From Chloroflexota bacterium (lineage in GTDB: Bacteria; Chloroflexota; Anaerolineae; Aggregatilineales; UBA3940), in contig JAHEME010000082.1 in NCBI GenBank assembly GCA_024643825.1, positions 1 through 9,200 of the forward strand: a stretch of 9,200 bases of DNA. Reading direction: 5' to 3'. The translations under genes were made by a program, and so were the position numbers. Below the pieces are notes generated by a model. That model ran no database searches. It was not told the origin of the DNA and saw only the letters and a list, made by a program, of their open reading frames with translations. Shown piece by piece: positions 1 through 7,139 of the stretch; position 1 is the stretch's first letter; each line of letters begins with the position of its first letter.

Positions 1-1
1 G

Positions 2-220
2 TCCTCCGGTCTTCCCGTGTTGTATCATCAAGACGATCGCTCTGCTCAAGCCTGTGTCGGTTTTGCCGGGCTTCCTTTTCAGGAAATGGACGACCTGTCT
101 ACACGGCTTGATCGGCTAATCGAGTACCATCAGCAGTTTAGCCAGGTGATTGTTGTACGACGGTTGGAAGAAGTATCAAATGCATATGCGACCTTCTTCC
201 GCCTTGTTCAGGGAGCATAG
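2..220 (+). CDS. Probable GT4 glycosyltransferase, C-terminal fragment
   Basis: The frame is open from the window edge to TAG at 218-220, giving 72 residues of the C-terminus of a larger protein. The GTG at 17 is an internal valine, not a convincing start. The fragment opens with SSGLPVLY, which resembles the '(A/S)SGLPV' turn near the end of GT-B family-4 glycosyltransferases. A GFAGLPF segment follows, like the 'GdaGvpF' that comes just after the sugar-nucleotide site. The last ~45 residues are helical (DDLSTRLDRLIEYHQQF, then NAYATFFRLV), matching the C-terminal helices of that fold. The catalytic domain and EX7E motif lie upstream of the window. It precedes three more glycosyltransferases on the same strand, which supports the call. 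The family assignment rests on pattern only and could be wrong for so short a piece. Confidence 0.6.
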   Translation, partial: SSGLPVLYHQDDRSAQACVGFAGLPFQEMDDLSTRLDRLIEYHQQFSQVIVVRRLEEVSNAYATFFRLVQGA

Positions 221-240
221 TACAATCTTGTAAATTCAGG

Positions 241-264
241 CTCTTGCATTCTGCAATGCAAGGG
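241..264 (+). other. Stem-loop between the two GT4 genes
   Basis: CTTGCATT (243-250) and AATGCAAG (255-262) are perfect reverse complements around a 4-base loop. A T-G wobble (242/263) and a C-G pair (241/264) can lengthen the stem to about 10 pairs. A short run of four T follows at 268-271, but six bases beyond the perfect stem, so this is at best a weak intrinsic terminator. The 3' arm also covers the first bases of a purine-rich AAGGGAAG (260-267) that could serve as a ribosome binding site. Control of translation is therefore an equal possibility. The fold is seen in the sequence; the function is inference. Confidence 0.45.
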
Positions 265-301
265 AAGTTTTGTGTGATGCTTGGGAGTAGGTGAAGAACT
301 A

Positions 302-1429
302 ATGGGAGGTAACAAACACGGCCTAGCCCTATTCTTTACACTGGGGGTCTCTCTTGCAGATTGGGCGCAAACGGGATTCCTGGAGCGAGAAGTCGCCTAT
401 TATCGTCATCTTTCCGATCATGTCGGCCCGATTACGTTTGTGACCTATGGTGGCGAAGAAGACTATTCCTTGAAAGATCGACTGCATGGCATCCGGCTCC
501 TTGCCAACGAACAGAATCTCCCCTCGGAATCGTTCGCTCGTCAGATCACCCGGATTTATCGGAATGAACTTCAAGATGTTGCGATCTTCAAAAGCAATCA
601 GATCAAAGGAGCCGCCGCCACCCTGGATGCTTCTGCGAATTTTGGTGGTATGGCAGTGGTGCGCTGTGGCTATCTTCTTTCCCGATTTAGAGCCAACCTT
701 CCTGTGTCAACACGCATGCGTTTTGGCCTGTGGCGTCGTGAGTTGTCTCTATTTCATCAGGCCAGCCGGGTGATTCTCCCCACACCAGAGGATGCACTCT
801 ATGCACGGCGCTGGTATGCCCTGCCCGCGGAGAAAACCGTCGTCATTCCCAATTTCGTGAATACGCAGCAGTTTGCTCCCCACGAAGATGTGGACTGCGA
901 GCCAGGTCTGATCGGCTTTGTGGGCCGCCTTGCCGAGCAAAAGAACGTGGGTGCATTGATCGAGGCCCTTGTCGGGTTGAAAAATACACGGCTGCGTCTC
1001 ATCGGGGATGGCCCCCTACGGGATCAACTGCACGTGCAGGCCGCATCGCTCAACGTACCAGTGGAAATGCTCGGTTCCGTCCCTCACCATGAGCTTCCCC
1101 GTCTACTCGCCGAGTGTGAAATCTTCGTGCTCCCCTCACTATATGAAGGTCTCCCCAAGGCTCTGCTGGAAGCCATGTCAGCCGGGGTTCCAGTGATTGC
1201 CTCTCGTGTTCAGGGGAGTGAGAAGGTCATTCGCCATCGGGAAACGGGGTGGCTGTGCGAAGATACCTCCGCCGCCACGCTGCGCCGGGCACTCGAATCT
1301 TTGTTAGCCGATTCACGCCTCCGTGCCTATATCGGGAGAACAGGCCGCCGTTTTGTTGCTGAGAACTATTCGTTGGAATCCGTTTTGCGCCGCGAGGTGT
1401 CGGTCTATCAGGAGTTAGGCCTTGTCTGA
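302..1429 (+). CDS. GT4 family glycosyltransferase
   Basis: This is a probable cytoplasmic, membrane-associated retaining glycosyltransferase that moves a sugar from a nucleotide donor to a lipid-linked glycan. From the ATG at 302 it is 375 residues, normal for the family. The N-terminal half carries the acceptor-side GT-B domain (FTLGVSLADW near residue 12; FLEREVAYY near 26). The C-terminal half has GFVGRLAEQKN (205-215), LIGDGPLRDQL (233-243) and the EX7E signature EGLPKALLE (282-290), with both glutamates present. An in-frame TTG at 281 would add seven residues. I prefer the ATG because GGTGA (290-294) sits about 7 bases before it; a TGA at 275 rules out anything further upstream. The 3' end overlaps the next gene by 8 bases, which suggests coupled translation. 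Donor and acceptor sugars cannot be read from the sequence. Confidence 0.9.
   Translation: MGGNKHGLALFFTLGVSLADWAQTGFLEREVAYYRHLSDHVGPITFVTYGGEEDYSLKDRLHGIRLLANEQNLPSESFARQITRIYRNELQDVAIFKSNQIKGAAATLDASANFGGMAVVRCGYLLSRFRANLPVSTRMRFGLWRRELSLFHQASRVILPTPEDALYARRWYALPAEKTVVIPNFVNTQQFAPHEDVDCEPGLIGFVGRLAEQKNVGALIEALVGLKNTRLRLIGDGPLRDQLHVQAASLNVPVEMLGSVPHHELPRLLAECEIFVLPSLYEGLPKALLEAMSAGVPVIASRVQGSEKVIRHRETGWLCEDTSAATLRRALESLLADSRLRAYIGRTGRRFVAENYSLESVLRREVSVYQELGLV
1410..1414 (+). promoter_or_regulatory. Ribosome binding site fixing a TTG start
   Basis: AGGAG lies 7 bases before the TTG at 1422, inside the end of the upstream GT4 gene. The N-terminus it gives (MSDQPLVSVVMAVYNE) is exactly where GT2 enzymes normally begin. 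The next in-frame ATG (1452) would cut into the first beta strand. The site therefore decides the start. Confidence 0.6.
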
Positions 1430-2444
1430 TCAGCCTCTTGTCAGCGTCGTCATGGCTGTTTACAACGAGGCCGAGGGGGTGCAGGCTGCGATAGAAAGCC
1501 TGCGCCACCAGACCTTTACCGATTTTGAAATCATCATAGTGGATGATGGCTCGACCGATCACACATGGCAGGGATTGTCTTCCATCCATATGTCTCGGCT
1601 TAGAATCCACCGCAACATCCCCAATCGGGGCCAGACCGCTTCCCTCACTCTGGGGCTAACGATGGCGAGTGGTCGTTACATCGCCCGTCACGATGCAGAA
1701 GACACATCCGAACCCTGGCGGTTGGAAAAGCAGGTAGCCTTAATGGAAACGCATCCCGACCTCGCACTGGTTGGGACACAGGTATGTTGGGTCGATGCAG
1801 AAAATCAGCCCATCCGCCAATTTGAATATCCAACCCGGCATGAAGACATCACTGCCCGCCTTAAGAGCAAGAATAGTTTTGCACATGGTTCAGTCATGAT
1901 CCGCCGCGCGGCCCTGGATGCGGTGGGGGGCTACCGCGCAGACTTTCGTCTTGCCCAGGACTATGATTTGTGGCTGCGCCTCGCCGAGAGATACGAGGTA
2001 GCCAACCTTTCAGAAACCGGATACCGCATGCGCTTTAGCATCCGCATGGCGAGTGTCGCCCGCAACACCGAACAAAACGCCTATGCAGCCCTTGCTCACC
2101 AGCTTGCCGACGAACGCGCATCAATGGGCCAGGAGCATACTGAGCTAGATTCCACAGTGGGAGCCATCGCCGCCCGCTACGGGAGGGGTTTCCCGTTCCG
2201 CCGCATCGAACGTGCCCGGAACTTCATTCAGTGGGCAGGGAGACTTAAATGGTGGGGAGGCCTCGCTGCACGGTATGCTTGGACCATGTGGGCCTATGCC
2301 CTGCTCACATGGCCTTTCAATCTAGAGGTGTGGAAGTTTGTCGCCAGAGAGGTACGAGATCGCCTTCAGCAAGATAGACAGACCTCTCAGTCCGTGACCT
2401 CATCCGGTGGCGATGATTCCCCTACCGCGCCTCCTTCAGCATGA
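1422..2444 (+). CDS. GT2 family glycosyltransferase
   Basis: This is a GT-A fold inverting glycosyltransferase of family 2, 340 residues long. Visible motifs in order: the first strand PLVSVVMAVYNE (5-16), the nucleotide-binding IIIVDDGSTD (37-46), the metal-site region RHDAED (89-94), and QDYDLWLRLAERYEVANL (179-196), the usual acceptor and C-terminal core motif. In the DXD equivalent the second aspartate appears to be glutamate (D91-A-E93-D94), a conservative change. After about residue 260 come aromatic-rich, partly hydrophobic helices (WWGGLAARYAWTMWAYALLTW, 277-297 region) that may bind the membrane surface, then a low-complexity Ser/Thr/Pro tail from about 318. The TTG start overlaps the upstream GT4 by 8 bases, and the stop overlaps the next gene as ATGA. 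It probably acts on the same lipid-linked glycan as its neighbours; its sugar specificity is unknown. Confidence 0.9.
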   Translation: MSDQPLVSVVMAVYNEAEGVQAAIESLRHQTFTDFEIIIVDDGSTDHTWQGLSSIHMSRLRIHRNIPNRGQTASLTLGLTMASGRYIARHDAEDTSEPWRLEKQVALMETHPDLALVGTQVCWVDAENQPIRQFEYPTRHEDITARLKSKNSFAHGSVMIRRAALDAVGGYRADFRLAQDYDLWLRLAERYEVANLSETGYRMRFSIRMASVARNTEQNAYAALAHQLADERASMGQEHTELDSTVGAIAARYGRGFPFRRIERARNFIQWAGRLKWWGGLAARYAWTMWAYALLTWPFNLEVWKFVAREVRDRLQQDRQTSQSVTSSGGDDSPTAPPSA

Positions 2445-3694
2445 GAATCTTACTCCTTACCGATTTGTTTCCCCCTGAAATGACCGGGGGCGCAGGGCGA
2501 GTTGCAGCTCTACAGACCCGCGCTCTACGAGAACTGGGCCACGAGGTTCACGTCCTTACCACTAGTCGCGAAGCCACCTCTTCGCCAGATATTCAGGTTG
2601 ATGGCATATCAGTTCATCGCCTTCCCGTGGCCTATCCTATGCGCTGGCAGTCGTATCTGAGTCTGTACAACCCGATAGTTTCTCGCCGTATCAGCCACTT
2701 CTTTGATACCCTCTCCCCGGATATCGTCCACGCGCACAATATCCACGCTTACCTGACTTATCACAGCCTGGTGCAGGCGCATCAACGCAATTGGCCCGTC
2801 GTCTTGACCGCGCATGACACCATGACGATGACCTACCAGAAGTTTGATGAGTTCATCGATCCTTCCCACTATGAAATCCCCGATCACTTTGAGTACCGCG
2901 TGAATCCCTGGGATCAACTCCGACGGCAGCGATTCCGCTACTTCCCACTTCGCAATGCCCTGATCCGGCGGGTCGTCCGCCACAACGTAGACGCACTGAT
3001 CTCACCCAGCCACGCACTCCTTGATGTCCTGGCAGCAAACCGTGTGCAGGCCTGCCGCATGATTCACCTTCCCAACGGCATCGATCCTTCCGAATTCAGC
3101 ACAACCTCGGAAGATCGCCACCAGTTTCGTATTGATAATGATTTGGTAGGAAGGCAGATTGTCCTGGTCGCGGGGCGGATCAATCAGGCGAAGGGCGGTC
3201 GCCAGATCGTAGAAGCCCTGGAGCTTATTGTGAATCAGGTTCCAGGGGCGGTGCTGCTGATCCTTGCGAAGCCCGACGGCTATGCACAGACCATGCTCTC
3301 TATTGCAGAATCGCGGGGAATACGGCAGTATATCCGCTTCGCTGGGTGGCTATCAGGTGAGCAGTTGGCGGCGGCGTTCGGTGCCGCCGATGTGTGTGTG
3401 GTCCCATCCGTGTATTTCGATAACTTCCCAACCGTGAATCTGGAAGCAATGGCAGCATCGACTCCCGTGGTAGCGACCTGCTTCGGCGGTTCCCGCGAGG
3501 TAGTCGTAGATCACGAGACCGGCTTCATCGTAAATCCATACGCCACCGATTCCCTCGCAGATCAGGTCATCCGCTTACTTACCGATGATGCCTTACGTAC
3601 GGAGATGGGTTCTCGTTCCCGGCAGCGTATTCTGGAAGACTATGATTGGCTGAATCAGGCCCGTAAGCTGGTAGCTATCTATCAGCAAATATGA
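2441..3694 (+). CDS. GT4 family glycosyltransferase with D-for-E in EX7E
   Basis: This 417-residue GT-B enzyme differs from the GT4 upstream. The N-terminus MRILLLTDLFPPEMTGGAGR (1-20) is the classic first strand and glycine-rich loop. IVHAHN (95-100) and LTAHDT (122-127) are typical N-domain motifs, and LPNGID (210-215) starts the C-domain. VAGRINQAKG (243-252) is the donor-site GRxxxxKG motif. The EX7E position reads DNFPTVNLE (327-335), so the first glutamate is aspartate while E335 is kept. The rest of the fold is intact, so a working enzyme is likely. The ATG overlaps the stop of the GT2 gene by four bases, a sign of translational coupling. It ends at TGA 3692-3694, seven bases before the next gene. 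It most likely adds a sugar to the lipid-linked glycan made by this cluster. Confidence 0.9.
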   Translation: MRILLLTDLFPPEMTGGAGRVAALQTRALRELGHEVHVLTTSREATSSPDIQVDGISVHRLPVAYPMRWQSYLSLYNPIVSRRISHFFDTLSPDIVHAHNIHAYLTYHSLVQAHQRNWPVVLTAHDTMTMTYQKFDEFIDPSHYEIPDHFEYRVNPWDQLRRQRFRYFPLRNALIRRVVRHNVDALISPSHALLDVLAANRVQACRMIHLPNGIDPSEFSTTSEDRHQFRIDNDLVGRQIVLVAGRINQAKGGRQIVEALELIVNQVPGAVLLILAKPDGYAQTMLSIAESRGIRQYIRFAGWLSGEQLAAAFGAADVCVVPSVYFDNFPTVNLEAMAASTPVVATCFGGSREVVVDHETGFIVNPYATDSLADQVIRLLTDDALRTEMGSRSRQRILEDYDWLNQARKLVAIYQQI

Positions 3695-3701
3695 CCCTCC
3701 T

Positions 3702-4946
3702 ATGACCGATATTCCGATACCTATCCCTGCCAGTGATTCTAGACCTGCCATAGTAGAAGTCGCCCAGCCCATACTTTCGCGGATGCGCATCTTGTGGAGT
3801 CTGGTCGCCCTGCGCATTGGGATCGCCCTCATATTCATGCTGAACATCCTACCACTGAGTTTGCGCTATAAGTGGTATCTCCATCACGGTGGCGATCAGG
3901 ATATTATGTTCCGGCTGGCATATTCGATCATTCGCGGGCAGCCGAGTCTGGAAGTCGTTGGCATTGGGCAGCCGCTGGTGATGATCCCCTGGATTCTGAT
4001 TCTTGCCCCGTACAACTTTCTTGAGATGGCCGCCCCGCTCGTGGTGATCAACGGCTTTATTCTTGGCGGCCTGTCAGTCCTGCTTCTTGGTTTGCTGATG
4101 TGGCACATTACTCAGAATAAGTGGGTGGCATGGGTCTCAGCGGCGCTGTGGTCGGTAACTCCACTCATTGCCTATTTTGGTTTTTTCTGGCACTTCGATC
4201 CCGATATTGTTCGCAGCTCCGTGGTGCCCAAGATCGGCTGGCTGAATGGTCTCTCCGATCCTCCGCCTGCGTTTCTGATGCTGCTGGCAGTGATGCTGCT
4301 GGCTCGCTGTCTTCATGCCTCCAAATCTCCCTCGTGGCGCCAGATGCTAGGGATAGGGATTCCAATCGGACTGGCCGTGACTTTCAGACCGCATCTGATT
4401 CCGATGGCCCTGTTCCTTCTTGGGTACGTGCTCCTGGTGTACGGTTGGCGCGCATTGGCCTCCGCCAGTGTAGGCACACTGATCGGATATATCCCCCAGG
4501 CTTGGTACAATCTGATCATGTTCAAAACGCCGCTGGCGGTTGGGTATGTAGCCAAGTACGATGCCCTTGATCAACGCCCTTTATCAGAGATCATTAACTC
4601 TCTGCCATTCCAGCCCGCGAATTTGATCGTGTTTGTCGAACGCTACATTGGGGGGCGTCCCTGGCTGCTTCTCCCCCTCCTGGTTGCATTGAGTTGTGGT
4701 GCGCTGGTAGTGATTGTTCTCTGGCGTCGATCCGGTTGGAAGGCTGTCGCGTTGTTAATCGTTGCTCCGTTATCGTACCTGGGGCCAATTGCGCTCTCCT
4801 GGCCGTTTCGTGACGATGTGATTCGTTTTTCGCTCCCCGTGATCCCATTTACCATTGGCATCCTGGTGTATGCGGGCGTTATTCTTGTAGACCGCTTGAT
4901 TCCTTCGCTTGATGCCGAAATAGCTGCCGATGTCCATTCATCATGA
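3702..4946 (+). CDS. Polytopic membrane protein, probable GT-C glycosyltransferase
   Basis: This is a 414-residue integral membrane protein with about ten hydrophobic segments, for example near 31-52, 110-135, 141-160, 188-202, 230-249, 252-270, 320-341, 347-366 and 376-398. A ~28-residue proline-rich N-terminal tail precedes the first segment. Just after that segment, in the first outer loop, is HHGGDQDIMFRLAYSIIRGQ (61-80). An acidic pair in this loop is what GT-C enzymes such as ArnT/PMT-type transferases use for catalysis, so D65 and D67 are candidates. No family signature beyond that is clear, and a flippase or polymerase-like role cannot be excluded. No Shine-Dalgarno is visible before the ATG; the seven-base gap from the upstream gene suggests coupling by re-initiation. 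If it is a GT-C enzyme, the donor would be a polyprenyl-phosphate sugar used at the outer face of the membrane. Confidence 0.7.
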   Translation: MTDIPIPIPASDSRPAIVEVAQPILSRMRILWSLVALRIGIALIFMLNILPLSLRYKWYLHHGGDQDIMFRLAYSIIRGQPSLEVVGIGQPLVMIPWILILAPYNFLEMAAPLVVINGFILGGLSVLLLGLLMWHITQNKWVAWVSAALWSVTPLIAYFGFFWHFDPDIVRSSVVPKIGWLNGLSDPPPAFLMLLAVMLLARCLHASKSPSWRQMLGIGIPIGLAVTFRPHLIPMALFLLGYVLLVYGWRALASASVGTLIGYIPQAWYNLIMFKTPLAVGYVAKYDALDQRPLSEIINSLPFQPANLIVFVERYIGGRPWLLLPLLVALSCGALVVIVLWRRSGWKAVALLIVAPLSYLGPIALSWPFRDDVIRFSLPVIPFTIGILVYAGVILVDRLIPSLDAEIAADVHSS

Positions 4947-4987
4947 ATACAAATGATTGTTTACTCGTTACCCCATCACTAAACTTT

Positions 4988-4992
4988 AAGGA
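4988..4992 (+). promoter_or_regulatory. Ribosome binding site of the SDR gene
   Basis: AAGGA stands 6 bases before the ATG at 4999, in the 52-base gap after the membrane-protein gene. Apart from the 5' leader, this is the only sizeable gap inside the cluster. It is where independent translation initiation, and possibly transcription, could begin. Confidence 0.55.
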
Positions 4993-4998
4993 AATAGG

Positions 4999-5913
4999 AT
5001 GCGAATTCTAGTGACTGGCGGCCTTGGAGCCGTAGGAACACCCCTCACCCGTGAACTTCGTCAGCGCGGTCACGAAGTCTGGATTGCTGATCGTCTTCAC
5101 GCTCCCGGTCCCAATTACCTCCGCTGCGATGTAGGTATGTACCGTCAGGTAGCGCGGATATTTGAGGATCAAGCCTTCGATGTCGTCTACCATCTAGCCG
5201 CCGAATTTGGCCGCATGAATGGCGAAGACTTCTACGAGACCATGTGGCAGAGCAACGCCATAGGCACAAAGAACATGCTCCGCTGTCAGGAGCAGCACGG
5301 CTTTCGCATGGTGTTCGCCAGCAGTTCAGAAGTCTATGGCGATTGGGCGGGGGTCATGACCGAGGATGTCCTTGAGAAGCACCCCATCCGCCAGTTGAAC
5401 GATTATGCGATCTCTAAGTGGGTCAGCGAGATGCAGATCATGAATTCTTCCGACCGCTTTGGCACAGAGACCGTGCGAGTGCGCCTGTTCAATACCTATG
5501 GTCCTGGGGAACCCTATTCGGAATATCGCAGCGTGGTGTGCCGTTTCGTCTATCACGCGCTGCACGATCTTCCCTACACGGTCTTTCTTGACCATCATCG
5601 ATCCTCGACCTACATCGAAGACTGTGCTCGAACTCTCGCCAATATCTCCGAGCACTTCACGCCGGGGGAAGTCTACAACATTGCCGGGGACGAATATCAC
5701 GACATCAAACATCTATCGGATATGATCCTCGGCTATCTTGGCAAAGACGATAGTCTCGTTGAATACAAGAAACTGGAAGCCCATAACACGCTCAACAAGC
5801 GTTCGGATAATGCAAAATCACGAAAAGACCTGGGGCATCAATCGACGGTACCGTTAGAGGTAGGAATTCCTCGCACCATCGAATGGCAGAAAGAGGTATA
5901 TGGTCGTGACTAA
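4999..5913 (+). CDS. NAD-dependent nucleotide-sugar epimerase/dehydratase (extended SDR)
   Basis: This 304-residue Rossmann-fold enzyme should act on a nucleotide sugar in the cytoplasm by oxidation at C4, followed by epimerisation, dehydration or decarboxylation. The NAD site is TGGLGAVG (6-13), a GxxGxxG variant; the more common form is TGGAGFIG. YHLAAEFG (64-71) and FASSSEVYG (106-114) follow, with the active-site serine among S108-S110. The catalytic pair Y136 and K140 is in NDYAISK. VRLFNTYGPGE (161-171) and RSSTYIED (201-208) line the substrate pocket in this superfamily. The C-terminus LGHQSTVPLEVGIPRTIEW is the usual closing motif. The length is typical. It overlaps the dehydrogenase by about 14 bases, so the two are probably made together. 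The substrate is not identifiable: UDP-glucose/GlcNAc 4-epimerase, UDP-glucuronate decarboxylase and 4,6-dehydratase activities all share these motifs. Confidence 0.88.
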   Translation: MRILVTGGLGAVGTPLTRELRQRGHEVWIADRLHAPGPNYLRCDVGMYRQVARIFEDQAFDVVYHLAAEFGRMNGEDFYETMWQSNAIGTKNMLRCQEQHGFRMVFASSSEVYGDWAGVMTEDVLEKHPIRQLNDYAISKWVSEMQIMNSSDRFGTETVRVRLFNTYGPGEPYSEYRSVVCRFVYHALHDLPYTVFLDHHRSSTYIEDCARTLANISEHFTPGEVYNIAGDEYHDIKHLSDMILGYLGKDDSLVEYKKLEAHNTLNKRSDNAKSRKDLGHQSTVPLEVGIPRTIEWQKEVYGRD

Positions 5914-7132
5914 TAAGCAACCAGCGGCAGCTACCCCGCAAACCATCGTCGTTGTTGGCACAGGCTATGTAGGCCTACCTGCGGCTCTGATGCTGGCGAA
6001 GGCAGGGCATAAAGTCGTTGGCGTGGACATCAACGAGAACCTCGTGCGCGCCATCAACGAAGGAGTGATGCACATACGGGAAAGCGAGCTTCAGACGCTC
6101 ATGGATGACCCGACGGTGAAGGCCAACATCCACGCCCAGTCAACTCCCTGCGAGGGTGATGTCTTCATCATTGCAGTGCCTACCCCTCTGGATGAGCGTA
6201 AGAAGATCGCCGAAATGGTCTATGTAGATGATGCCGTTCGCAGCATCATCCCCTTTCTACGGCCCGGAAATCTCGTCATCATTGAATCCACCATCCCGCC
6301 CTTGACCTGCCGGGAACATATCACGCCCATGATCGAAGAGGCCACGAGCCTCAAAGTAGGCGAGACGCTTTATCTCGCCCATTGCCCGGAGCGTATTCTC
6401 CCCGGCGACATCTTCCACGAGATCGTCCACAATGACCGCATCATTGGCGGCATCAACGAGATCACGCAGGAGAAAGCCGCCGCGATCTATGCCAGCTTTG
6501 TCAAAGGGCAGTTGTTCAAAACAGACGACATTACCGCCGAGTTAGCCAAGCTCATGGAAAACTCCTATCGGGATGTGAATATCGCCCTTGCCAATGAGTT
6601 CAACGCGGTGGCTGAGACCCTCGGCATTGATGGTCGCGGTGTGATCGAACTCGCCAACAGGCATCCCCGCGTGAATATTCTGATGCCCGGTATCGGGGTC
6701 GGCGGGCACTGCATTCCTATCGATCCCTGGTTCATCAAAGAGATCGACCCTGCCAATTCTCGTCTGATCTTCACCTCCCGTCTGATCAACGACGAGATGC
6801 CCCATAGGATCGCGGCCAAGATTCGCCATGCGGTGCGGGGAGTATCCTCCCCTCGGATCATTGCCCTCGGCGCAGCCTATAAACCTAACACCGAAGACCT
6901 CCGAGAAAGCCCTGCATTAGAGATCGTCGAGTTACTCCGAGAAGATGGCTACGACGTGCAGCACTACGATCCCCTCGTAGAAGGGATGGGATACACCTCT
7001 TTACTTGAGCTTGCCCGTGATGCCGATATGCTGGCAATCCTGATCGCTCACGATGACATCATTTCCGAGTTGGAACGCAGCCGCAGCGAAGTAGAGCAGG
7101 TCATGCGTACCCCGATCATTTACCGCTATTAG
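5900..7132 (+). CDS. wecC: UDP-N-acetyl-D-mannosaminuronate dehydrogenase-type nucleotide-sugar dehydrogenase
   Basis: This 410-residue member of the UDP-glucose/GDP-mannose dehydrogenase superfamily should perform the two-step NAD-dependent oxidation of a UDP-sugar C6 hydroxyl to a carboxylate. The N-terminal NAD domain has VVGTGYVGLP (18-27) and GVDIN (41-45). IAVPTPLDE (91-99) and IIESTIPP (127-134) follow. LYLAHCPERILPGD (157-170) and KLMENSYRDVNIALANE (217-233) form the central domain. The catalytic cysteine is C271 in GVGGHCIPIDPWF. The C-terminal domain has LGAAYKPNTEDLRESPALEIV (323-343). The HCIPIDPWFI form and the spacing before it resemble WecC, which makes UDP-ManNAcA, more than Ugd; the symbol is a family assignment. 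Two starts are possible: ATG 5900, only 3 bases after AAAGAGG (5890-5896), or GTG 5906, with 9-base spacing. No WecB epimerase is nearby, so UDP-ManNAc must come from elsewhere or the substrate differs. Confidence 0.88.
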   Translation: MVVTNKQPAAATPQTIVVVGTGYVGLPAALMLAKAGHKVVGVDINENLVRAINEGVMHIRESELQTLMDDPTVKANIHAQSTPCEGDVFIIAVPTPLDERKKIAEMVYVDDAVRSIIPFLRPGNLVIIESTIPPLTCREHITPMIEEATSLKVGETLYLAHCPERILPGDIFHEIVHNDRIIGGINEITQEKAAAIYASFVKGQLFKTDDITAELAKLMENSYRDVNIALANEFNAVAETLGIDGRGVIELANRHPRVNILMPGIGVGGHCIPIDPWFIKEIDPANSRLIFTSRLINDEMPHRIAAKIRHAVRGVSSPRIIALGAAYKPNTEDLRESPALEIVELLREDGYDVQHYDPLVEGMGYTSLLELARDADMLAILIAHDDIISELERSRSEVEQVMRTPIIYRY

Positions 7133-7139
7133 CAATCTT

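Noticed and set aside
221..232. Short palindrome TACAA-TC-TTGTA right after the first stop, containing a -10-like TACAAT
   Set aside because: Five-base arms are expected by chance, and no -35-like hexamer lies at proper spacing upstream.
1227..1610. Antisense 127-codon frame across the GT4/GT2 junction
   Set aside because: It lies opposite two well-supported overlapping genes; no ribosome binding site or protein signature was seen.
4276..4303. Thirteen-base direct repeat TGATGCTGCTGGC with 15-base period
   Set aside because: It encodes a Leu/Met-rich membrane helix (LMLLAVMLLAR); local codon reuse in a hydrophobic segment explains it.
4957..4985. Promoter-like TTGTTT, 17-base spacer, TAAACT in the gap before the SDR gene
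   Set aside because: Only 3 of 6 and 4 of 6 consensus matches. A transcript starting 7 bases downstream would begin at or past the ribosome binding site (4988-4992), so it is not convincing.
5326..5712. Antisense 128-codon frame opposite the SDR gene
   Set aside because: The sense strand encodes SDR motifs throughout this interval; the antisense product has no domain I recognise.
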